NCBI RefSeq assembly: GCF_033118175.1 | Contig: NC_083685.1 | Coordinates: 127,034,501-127,098,500, forward strand | Reading direction: 5' to 3' | DNA from: Dama dama | Taxonomy: Eukaryota; Chordata; Mammalia; Artiodactyla; Cervidae | Length of the DNA stretch: 64,000 bases | Part shown: positions 55,448 through 64,000 of the stretch, in pieces | How the letters are laid out: every line of letters starts with the position of its first letter | How positions within the stretch are numbered: position 1 is the first letter of the stretch | Program-made: the position numbers and the translations under genes | The notes under the pieces: generated by a model | What the model saw: only the letters and a program-made list of their open reading frames with translations | What the model was told of the DNA's origin: nothing | Database searches by the model: none

Positions 55448-55852
55448 ATTTTAGTGGCGTTTAGTCTGATGGTCTCAACAGCACACTGTTCTCAAGACTG
55501 TGTCTTTGAAATGGCTCCTAGCACGGGGAATGTTTGCAATGGCCAAGGACAGGGGGAGGGGGCAGAGAGCCTCTGATTGCCCCAGTACAGTTCTCAGGTC
55601 ACACAGTGGTCACATCTTCTCCATGACCTCCTCGAACAAGTCTCTTCATCTCGGATGAGCTGATGCAGTGACATCCCCCTTCACTGGCCTTTCCTTGTGA
55701 CTCCTCCTCTCCGCTGCTTCCCTATATGGCAGGTGGCGTGAGTTCAGCCTGGAAAAACTACCGACAGATCCACTCACCTCAGACACGCCTGTCTCCACTG
55801 TGGGGCTGGGTAAGTAGGGTCTGAACAGTCTTGTCCTTGATAGCAGAAACTG
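55448..55852. other. intergenic, no element recognised
   Basis: No feature recognised. Confidence 0.35.
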
Positions 55853-56213
55853 CTGTTCAGTTGCTCAGTCGTGTCTGACTCTTTGCGACTCCATGGACTG
55901 CGGCACGCCAGGCTTCCCTGTCCTTCCCTGTCCAAACAATCTCCCAGAGTTCGCTCAAACTCATGTCGATTGAACCGGTGATGCCATCCAACCATCTCAT
56001 CGTCTGTCGTCCCCTTCTCCTCCCACCTTCAATCTTTCCCAGCATCAGGGCCTTTTCCAGTGTGTCAGCTCTTCTCATCAGGTGGCCAGCGAGGAGATCA
56101 AACCGGTCAGTCCTAAAGGAAGTCAGCCCTGAATATTCATTGGAAGAACTGTTGCTGATGCTAAAGCTGAAGCTCCAGTACTTTGGCCACCTAATGCAAA
56201 GGAACTGTGTAAT
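55853..56213 (-). mobile_element. BovB LINE 3' end with inverted 5' piece
   Basis: 55853 to about 56085 is the BovB tail on the - strand, up to 'gctcttctcatcaggtggcc'. About 56086-56213 is BovB on the + strand ('ggtcagtcctaaaggaagtc', 'ccagtactttggccacctaa'), covering the sequence next to the first part. The two meet head to head, as after twin priming. No clear target duplication was found; 'aaactg' and 'gaactg' at the borders are weak. Confidence 0.82.
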
Positions 56214-58892
56214 CTAGAACAGCTGTTGGTTTTGTCCGGGTAATGGAGGCCTCCCTCTGCGGGCTTTGAATGCCTCGAAAGAGCTGTTTGACTCTGCTGC
56301 CACCTGCACTGGGCGGCTGCCCTCTGCTTCCGGTCCGTCTCTGAGTCCTCATGGCCGTTCTCCCGGCTTCCCCTCCACTTGCTGAGTGAAGTCTGCTCTG
56401 TCACCCGTGGGGCCCTCTCCTTCCTCTGCAGCTTGCTGAGTAACTAAGTAACCAAACCTTGAACTAGAAAAATAGAAGGGCTGCAGATGAGATAACCTCC
56501 ACCCTGGCTTGTTTGATATCTTTAAAGCAATTAAATAATCCCTTCCCCTCGTTCAGCACTTATCGGAGAGACAATAGACAGCAGGAAATTAAGAACCGGA
56601 GTGGGACCCAGGCCCAGGCCAGTGCTCAACCTTTAACACGGGGAGATGCCGCTGGGTTCACCGCCTCGGTGAGAAGTTCACAGTCTAGGAGCGCCGACGT
56701 GGATACATAAGACCCAGGCAGGTCTTTGTGTCTCTTAGTGACTTAATAAATTAAATGGGGGGAATTGTGACTTTGCAGTCAGTTTCGTGGAAGCGAGTCG
56801 TCTGGTTAAGCCTAGAGGAAGGCAGGAGGGTGCTGGGAGGAGGCTTGGACCCAGTCGGGAGAGGCGGATGCCCATCCAAGCATCCAGGGCGGGTCTTGCT
56901 GTATTCGTGGGAATGCCAGGGACGATGGGGCTTGCCATTTCCATAGATGGGAAGGGCAGCCCTTCTGTCGTGGAGAAGAGACAGATGTACAGGGAAGGTC
57001 ACCTGCGTGTTGATCAAGTTACCTGCACTTCTTGGGACACCCCTGTTTTCAGGCGTTCTGCCCTTGTTACCCACAAATCATGTGCCTTTTACCAAAAGTA
57101 AGATGTCAGCTTCCACATTTTGTCTCCGAGACTGCATCGTGAAGCTGGTAGCACAAGAAGCCCTTTGTGATGTCATGGGTCTTGACGGTTAGTTTGGAAA
57201 ATATGGCATATGGTCACAGACCTCTTGTAAAACTCTGACCATTTGGCATCATGGGTTGAACGGTCTGTTTAGATACAGAAGGGGTTGACTTGAGACCCTT
57301 TCTTGCTGTCTCTCTTCCCCATCCCTTGACAGGTAGGAGTTTTGCTGGATACTCATCGCATTTTTGCTATGGAATTCCTCACCCTGGGAAACGCGATGGC
57401 CAAGTGAGTGAGCAGTCATCAAAATCTCTCTAAAAACCACCCCAAATATGTCTGGAGTTGGGATGATGGTTAGAAGACCTCCAATAAGTCTGGAAACGGA
57501 GATCACGGTTAGAAGACAATAACCACGGTTTAGGGTTCGCTTTTCTCTCCCTTCCCTCATTTGGGCAGAACTGCATAGAATCCTGGAGCCAGAAGGAACT
57601 GGAGACAAGCTCAAATTTATAGTCCGTGTCCCATCACCATGCAGGTGAAAAGATGCCAGGCTCAGAGAGGCCTGGCGACTGGCCCAAGGCCACCCAGCTA
57701 GAGAGTGGCAAAACTCTTCTGAATCGCAGGTTCCTGCCCCTCCCGTGGGGACACGCCTCACACAGGGAGTGTGGGAAAGCCAGAGGGGTGGCTGCCAGCT
57801 GTCCCCACCGTTCAGCCCAGCGCTCTCTCCCCTCCAGACCTTCTTCCTGATAACCCGGTCCCTGCAGCCCTCACGCTGGCCTGGGTCCGTTTTTCCAACC
57901 CCTCAGTGATGGAGTTGGAGAAGGCACGGCCATCCTCCCCTGGTCCCGCCCTACAGGAAAAGAGCAGGAGGCCGGGATGCATGCACACCTGCCGCTTCTC
58001 TTGAAGATTCCCCCGGCTTATCAGTAACGCCCATCGGTAACGTTTACTAAGGGCCCCTTATGTGCGTGGTGGGGACTGAGTGTTCCACACATCCATCATT
58101 CCATTTCGTCTTCTCAACCGTTGAGGTCCATCTCATTATCATTATTAATATTGTTATTTTGAGAAATCTTGCCTCGAAGAAACCTATTTATCTTCTTTAA
58201 GCCCAGTGTTTCCCCCGTTTATTTTGCTACGGGGAACCCTGCCTGTGAATAATTTTTAACACTCGTTGAGTGTTTTCTGTGTCCCCGCACTGTAGTGGAA
58301 ACTTTGTGTTAACTTGTGATTGCGCCGAAACCCTAGGAAGCCTGTCACCGTTCTGAGTCTCCCTGTTTGTGAAAGCAGCAGCCAAGGCCCATAAACATTG
58401 AATACTCTGCTCAAGGCCACATAGCGGCCGAGGCCTGAAGCACAATCCTGCAGAGCAGCGTGGAGGAGAAGGGGGTCCTTCCTTCCTCCAAGCACCCCTG
58501 GAGTCTGATTAAAATGGAGGAGGGACGATGGATGCCTTAATTGTTTTCAGCTCTTTCCCCTCCGTTGACCCCCTAATCTCACAGTGTTTGTTGATGAGTT
58601 CTGGATGGTTTCCAAGGTCTCTGAGACCCAGACAACCATGCGGTCTTCTCCAGGGCCCTTTCCCTCCCCCTTCCAGACCGAGCCAGGTAATGAGCAGCCT
58701 GAGCTCTCTTGATGGGTGACCTGGCCCCTCCCACCTCCTTGCTGAATTGCCTAAGTAGCTTGCTCCCTGGGCGGGCCTCCTCCTGGAAAGAAAGAGCTGC
58801 CTTTAGGGTCAGATTTATAGACTAGGGAAGCCAGCTGGCCCGCAGAGAGCAGCTGGTACAGAGCTCCACTAGCAGGCTGCAGAGCAGAATCT
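56214..58892. other. intergenic, no element recognised
   Basis: About 2.7 kb with no recognised SINE or LINE. MIR-like text occurs near 57600-57720 and 58050-58150. No exon or RNA gene recognised. Confidence 0.35.
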
Positions 58893-58895
58893 CCT

Positions 58896-59178
58896 GTGTG
58901 TGCTAAGTCACTTCAGTCGTGTCTGACTCTTTTTTTTTTTTTTTTTTTTCTTTTCTTTTTTCTTTTTTTTTCTTTCGAGTGTCTGACTCTTTGTGACCCC
59001 ATGGACTGTAGCCCGCCAGGCTCCTCTGTCCACGGGATTCTCCAGGCAAGAATGCTGGATGGAGTGAGTTGCCGTGCCCTCCTCCAGGGAATCTTCCTGA
59101 CCCAGGGATCCAACCCCTGTCTCTTGTGTCTCCTGCATCGGCGGGCCGGTTCTTTACCACCAGCGCCACCTGGGAACA
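58896..59178 (-). mobile_element. Bov-tA SINE split by a T-rich insertion
   Basis: The reverse-strand SINE head 'agtcacttcagtcgtgtctg' is interrupted at 58932-58978 by about 47 bp of T with a few C. The SINE then resumes to 'accaccagcgccacctggga'. 'gtgtctgactctt' is repeated on both sides of the T-rich block (58919-58931 and 58979-58991). Confidence 0.88.
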
Positions 59179-60049
59179 AAGAGTCAGACGTGACCGAGAA
59201 CCACCCAGGGAGGTTTAAAGACTGAAGATGCCCTAGCTCCCTTCTGAGCAATTCTTTTAACAATGGACCTGGGACGAAGACCTGATCTTTTGTTGTTTTT
59301 TTTAAGCTCCCCAGATGACTTTCATGTCAACTAGAGCAGAGAACCCCGCTACTTAAACATCATTTCAGATCCAGGAACTTTGGATCAGGGAGAGAAACAT
59401 CTGTCCTGGGTCCGACAAGCAACTCGTCTCTTAACTGGGGCCGCTGTGGGCTCACAGTGCAGCCCACCATCCCACGCCCTGGCAGGTAGAGGAGCCTGGG
59501 CAGGCTTTTAGCCGGCGTGGGGCCCTGGGAGCCTCTGCTTTCGGGGGCTGGTGGAACCAGAGTTTCCTCCTCATAAAGAAAAGCGTTGTTGAGTAGCAAA
59601 CACCGTCGTCTCGCAGGGGGATGCCCGGGTGAGGTGGGCGGCACCTGGGTGCCCTTGGGCAGGTACCTATTCCAATTGCTCCGTCTCTGGTAGAAATGGG
59701 TATTCTGCAGCTTCTGAGAGATGGGCCATCATCCCACAAACGGGCCAGAACCAGTAAATGGGCCTCAGGTTTTGTTTGTATTTAGGTCAAGGCAGTTCAG
59801 AGCCAGGTTTCTTCTTGGCCAAGTGACAGAATCACCAAGCCGGGTCATCCTCCTGCTTCTGGCGTGTTCCCTCTTGGGGTCTGTGCCCTCGAGTGTCGCC
59901 AATGGCCCCCTTCCCCACCCCGTGATGAGGAATCCTGCCCACGATCCTGGGGAATCGTGTCCTTTTCCTGCAGACGACTCCTCTGGCTTTGGACAGCCCC
60001 CGTGTCCTTTTTCTTCTGTGCTAGTGGCCATGATGACAGCTCATCCTTT
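59179..60049. other. intergenic, no element recognised
   Basis: No feature recognised. Confidence 0.35.
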
Positions 60050-60206
60050 TTTTTTTAAAAAAAAGAAAAGCTCTTTTTTTTTCTCTGTGTTTTGGCTGCT
60101 CCAGGTAGCATGCAGGATCTCAGGTCCCCAACCAGGGATCAAACCTGAGCCCCTCGCCCCTAGTGGAAGCTCAGAGTTCTAACCTCCGGACCATCAGGGA
60201 GCCCCC
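60050..60206 (-). mobile_element. tRNA-derived SINE
   Basis: Reverse-strand copy: T/A-runs, 'ggtccccaaccagggatcaa', then 'ggaccatcagggagcccc'. Confidence 0.65.
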
Positions 60207-60244
60207 AATGATAGGTCTTTCACCATAGGACATAGAATGTATGC

Positions 60245-60460
60245 GTGTGTGCTGAGTCACTTCAGTCCTGTCTGACTCTTCCTGACCCCATGAACTATAG
60301 CCCCCCAGGCTCCTCTGTCCATGAAATTTCCCAGGCAAGAATGCTGGAGCGGATTGCCATTCCCTCCTCCAGGGGATCTTCCCAACCCAGGGATCGAACC
60401 TGAATCTCTTATGTCTTCTGCATTGGCAGGCAAGTTCTTTACCACTAGCACCACTCTTAC
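60245..60460 (-). mobile_element. Bov-tA SINE
   Basis: 'gtgctgagtcacttcagtcc' to 'ttctttaccactagcaccac'. Confidence 0.88.
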
Positions 60461-60959
60461 ATTTTAGAGGGATCTGGGGGAGGCACCAGCCCACAGGAGA
60501 GGACCTCCAGGTGGAGACACGGGCCTGATGTTGGAGGAAGGGTCTTCGTTCCCAGAGGCGAGAGGTGTCGGTCTGTGATGGCAGAGCAAGCACGGAGCTC
60601 TCTCTCTCTTTCTGTCTCAGGACCAGGAATTTCTGATGCCCCGGGGCCTCTGTCCCCCATGAAGCAAAAGCTCGGAGTTGACTCGTCTCTGGTTGATGGA
60701 TTTTAACGCTCTTTCCAAAGAGGCTGCAGTTCCTCTGCTGGCCCCAGGGTGGGGTGAGCGCCCAGAAGTCACAGCGCCAGCAGGCCTGTGCCAGCTTGGG
60801 TCCCAGGCCCTGCAGGACGGGGTCCCCAAACCCAGCCCTTGGCTGTTCTCTGCTCTCTTTCCTTCCCTCCCCCCAACCCGAGGACGGGCTGCAGTCCTGA
60901 TAGAATCAAAAGGAGATCACAGTGTCTGGAACCTAGATTTGCTGCAGAATCTGAAATCC
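60461..60959. other. intergenic, no element recognised
   Basis: No feature recognised. Confidence 0.35.
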
Positions 60960-61165
60960 TCAGATTTCCCAGGTGGTGCAGTGATAAAGAATCTACCTGC
61001 CAAGGCAGGAGACACAAGAGAGGTGAGTTCGATCCCTGGGTGGGGAAGATCCCCTGGAGGAGGAAATGGCAACCCACTCCAGCATTCTTGCCTGGAGCAT
61101 TCCATGGACAGAGGAGCCTGGAGGGCTACAGTCCATGGAGTTTCAAAAGAGTTGGACAGGACCAG
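60960..61165 (+). mobile_element. Bov-tA SINE next to the minisatellite
   Basis: 'cagatttcccaggtggtgca' to 'gtttcaaaagagttggacag'. A short duplicated 'ggacaggaccagta' follows. Confidence 0.88.
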
Positions 61166-61192
61166 TACGTGGACAGGACCAGTATGTGCATG

Positions 61193-61202
61193 TGTGCGCG
61201 CG

Positions 61203-61239
<37 letters not shown>

Positions 61240-61267
61240 GAATCCTCTGACCTAGCAGCCCTTCCAG

Positions 61268-61312
<45 letters not shown>

Positions 61313-61389
61313 GAATCCTCTGACCTAGCAGCCCTTCCAGCTCACACACACACACACACTGGAATCCTCTGACCTAGCAGCCCTTCCAG

Positions 61390-61442
<53 letters not shown>

Positions 61443-61470
61443 GAATCCTCTGACCTAGCAGCCCTTCCAG

Positions 61471-61507
<37 letters not shown>

Positions 61508-61535
61508 GAATCCTCTGACCTAGCAGCCCTTCCAG

Positions 61536-61572
<37 letters not shown>

Positions 61573-61602
61573 GAATCCTCTGACCTAGCAGCCCTTCCAG
61601 CT
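61193..61602. repeat. compound minisatellite: (CA)n plus 32-bp unit, six copies
   Basis: Six copies of a 32-bp unit (starting 'tggaatcctctgacctagca', ending 'gcccttccagct') lie at 61238-61269, 61311-61342, 61360-61391, 61441-61472, 61506-61537 and 61571-61602. They are separated by CA tracts of 41, 17, 49, 33 and 33 bp. The unit copies appear identical while the CA tracts differ. A CG/CA stretch (61193-61237) precedes the array. Confidence 0.97.
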
Positions 61603-61964
61603 CCCCTGCAGGCCCTCCAGCATCACTGAGGAGTCTCTGCCTTCTCCGAGGCCCCTGGACCACCAGGCGGCCTGGCAGGTAGGGAGGTAGCTGCAGCTTC
61701 GGTGACCTTGTCTGGGTGAGATGAGGAGGCAGGAGGGCAGATGCGTGTTCTGCCAGGGGAGGTTTCCCAGCCAGATAGGCTCAGTGAAGGGTCTGGAAGA
61801 GCTCTCTTGGGGGGCCTCATGCCGTCCTGAGGCTGCTCGTGGGAGCCTCAGAGGAGGGTGGTACTGGGTGGTGGAAATGTTTCTTTGAGGCAAAGAGGAG
61901 AAACTTTCCCTCCTCTCTGTGGGAAGAGGTTCCACGAAGACCAGTGGGCATTGACACCACTGGG
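61603..61964. other. intergenic, no element recognised
   Basis: No feature recognised. Confidence 0.35.
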
Positions 61965-62400
61965 TTTTTTTTAAAAATTATTTTAATTAAAGGATAATTG
62001 CTCTGCAATATTGTGTTGGTTTCTGCCATATATCAACATGAAAACATGCATCAGCCATAGGCATATCTGTGTCCCCTCTCTTGATGATACCATTTAAAAA
62101 AATTTTATTTTATTGAACTATTGTTGACTTACAATATTGTGTTAATTTCTACTCTACAGCAAAATGCTTCAGTGATACATATATATATATATATAATCTT
62201 TTTCATATTCTTTTCCACTGTGGTTTATGACAGGATATTGAATATGTGCTATACAGTAGGATTTTTTTTTTTTAAGTCTATTCGTTATATCATAGTTTCC
62301 GACCGCTAATCGCAATCTCCCATCCCGCCCCTCCCCTGACCCCCTCCCCCTGGGCGACCACACGTCTGTTCTCTGTGTCTGCGAGTCTGTTTCTGTTGCG
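61965..62400 (-). mobile_element. two adjoining L1 3' ends
   Basis: 61965-62090 ('aaaggataattgctctgcaa') and 62093-62400 ('gttgacttacaatattgtgt', 'ctgtgtctgcgagtctgttt') are antisense L1 3'UTR pieces, each starting at the 3' end. A (TA)n lies at 62178-62195. Confidence 0.75.
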
Positions 62401-63128
62401 TAGATGAGCGCATTTGTGACCTTCGTTTTAATTGCAGCCCCGGGAGATGCTGCGTTGAGCCGGGTGGGGTTCCAGGGGAGGGACCTGGCCACTCTCCAAA
62501 AGTCAGAGACAAATGGCGGCGTATCCTGCTTCCTCGGGGGGCCCGTCTGTTGGTTTTGTCCGCTGGTCCCGGGCCTCACAGGGCCTGCCCGACGCCCAAG
62601 GCCCCGGAGCAGATGGCTGCACTGGGGAGGGTGCCCTGAGGCCTCCGCTCCCCAAAGTCACCTGTGTGTTCCTGCCTCCCCACCGCAGCCCCAGGGCCGC
62701 GCCTCCCACCCCCCACACCCCAGCTCTCCTGCTGCAGCCGATCTCTGACGGATTGTCCCAGGGCTGCTCCAAACACTCAATTCTCTGTGCTCCTTCAGAC
62801 CCTCTGTCTGCCTCCCCGGCAAGACCTTTCTATTTGGGATGGTGAAGGGTGACAGGTTCTCGGTTCAGTCTCTCGCCTGCTGGCACAGGGAGCTCGTTTG
62901 GTTTGTTGGATTCAGGGCTTACGAGGTGTCTTCACTGCCGGTAGAGGCAGGCGAGCACGCCGCCGGGGGCCTAACCCCAGACAGAGCAGGTGACAGGGCA
63001 GCCAGGCCTGGCCTCCCCGCGGGACACCGCAGTAGGACCCGTCGCAGGGACCTGTCAGTAAAAAGCTCGCTTAAATAGCACTTAAAGGAAACATTTTCAT
63101 ACACAACTTTTCTGTGTATACACGCCTA
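62401..63128. other. intergenic, no element recognised
   Basis: GC-rich part at 62440-62760 with overlapping open frames on both strands. No gene recognised. Confidence 0.35.
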
Positions 63129-63131
63129 TGT

Positions 63132-63340
63132 GCATGCTCCGTCGCTAAGTCATATCCGACTCTTTGCGACCCCATGGACTGTAGCCCACCAGGCTCCTCT
63201 GTCCATGGGATTCTCCAGGCAAGAACACTAGAGTGGGTTGCCATTTCCTTCTCCAGGGGATCTTCCCGACCCAGGGGTAGAACCTGTGTCTCCTGCATTG
63301 CCCAAAGATCTTCACCACTGAGCCACCAGGGAAGTCATGG
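63132..63340 (-). mobile_element. Bov-tA SINE
   Basis: 'catgctccgtcgctaagtca' to 'cactgagccaccagggaagt'. Confidence 0.9.
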
Positions 63341-63344
63341 CGTA

Positions 63345-63595
63345 TTTAAATTTGTTTTAATTAACTTTTATTGGAGTAGCATGGCTTTCCATTGTTCTGT
63401 TTCTGTTCTACAGTAAAGTGAATCAGCTGTACATATATACATATATATATATACATATTCCTTCTTGTTTTTTTTTAAAATTAATTTTTATTGGAGTATA
63501 GTTGCTTTACATTGTTAGTTTCTGCTATACATCAAAGTGAATCAGCTATATGTGTTACATATATCCCACCTGTTTTGTTTTGTTTTATTCATTTT
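63345..63595 (-). mobile_element. two tandem L1 3' ends
   Basis: 'attaacttttattggagtag' (63359) and 'ttaatttttattggagtata' (63481) each start a similar antisense L1 3'UTR piece, with a TA/CA-rich spacer between. Confidence 0.7.
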
Positions 63596-63599
63596 TATT

Positions 63600-63785
63600 G
63601 GTGTCCCTGGTGGCTCAGATGGTAAATAATCTGCTTGCAATGCAGGAGAACTGGGTTTGATACCCCGGAGAAGGGAATGGCTGCCCACTCCAATATTCTC
63701 ACCTGGAGAATCCCATGGACAGAGGAGCCTCGCAGGCTACAGTCCATGGGGTCGCAAAGACTCGGACAGGACTGAGTGACTCATA
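63600..63785 (+). mobile_element. Bov-tA SINE
   Basis: 'ggtgtccctggtggctcaga' to 'actcggacaggactgagtga'. It is inserted beside L1 sequence. Confidence 0.88.
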
Positions 63786-64000
63786 CATACAAGATTGCTT
63801 TCCACTGTTGGCATATATAAATTTGAAACTCCTTACAGATTATAGCTGGTTCTGAAACCCAAGCTGATCCCTAAGAGATGATTGGCACCAGTGAGTCTAT
63901 ATTCAACACTGTGCTTCAGGCTCCAAAGTGAATTTTCAAAGAGGCGTTCCAAAAATGATTTGGCCACAACAATGTTGCATGCATATTTTGTTTTCCAAGA

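Noticed and set aside
61201..61602. Regularly spaced 32-bp units that superficially recall a CRISPR array
   Set aside because: The spacers are simple (CA)n of variable length in a mammalian genome, so this is a compound minisatellite.

Overview
This is a stretch of nuclear DNA from a ruminant (cattle, sheep, goat or deer lineage). Three things show this. Bov-tA/BOV-A2 SINEs and BovB (RTE-class) LINE copies are confined to ruminants among mammals and are everywhere here. There is also a ruminant-type mariner element, L1 3' ends of the bovine kind and CHR-type tRNA-derived SINEs. The genes match the human 17q25 block in inverted order: FAM104A/VCF1, COG1, SSTR2. I cannot fix the species from the sequence alone.

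Layout. 1-7200: the distal part of FAM104A (VCF1) on the + strand. Only the last coding exon (6578-6811) and the 3'UTR are recognisable; the rest is intron with SINEs, a BovB end and a 1.5-kb dead mariner. 7856-20019: the complete COG1 gene on the - strand. I rebuilt 14 coding exons from splice signals; they join to 2940 nt, or 979 residues plus stop, with all phases consistent. COG1 and FAM104A converge tail to tail about 0.65 kb apart. The COG1 promoter is a CpG island at about 19.5-20.6 kb. 20.6-46.5 kb: intergenic DNA dense in SINEs, L1 and BovB, with a SEC11C-like processed pseudogene (about 36.11-36.55 kb) and one unexplained exon-like open frame (30724-30873). 47078-48184: the intronless coding exon of SSTR2 on the - strand. 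Its probable noncoding first exon lies in a second CpG island (about 52.1-53.6 kb) carrying a perfect cAMP-response palindrome. 53.6-64 kb: upstream intergenic DNA with more SINE, L1 and BovB copies and a compound (CA)n/32-bp minisatellite at 61.2-61.6 kb.

The three genes are unrelated housekeeping or receptor genes that happen to be neighbours. FAM104A/VCF1 is a small nuclear cofactor of the p97/VCP ATPase, COG1 is a subunit of the Golgi tethering complex, and SSTR2 is the somatostatin receptor type 2. They do not form a pathway.

I found no new system of genes. The most interesting observations are local. COG1 has tandem in-frame ATG(G)CGGC starts, the upstream one a perfect match to the TISU consensus. 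SSTR2 has two overlapping upstream ORFs and a conserved internal splice donor for the SSTR2B isoform. Several retrotransposition scars are clear: a 5'-inverted L1 with a 15-bp target duplication, a 5'-inverted BovB and a tail-only insertion inside a SINE. The compound minisatellite and the orphan exon-like frame complete the list.
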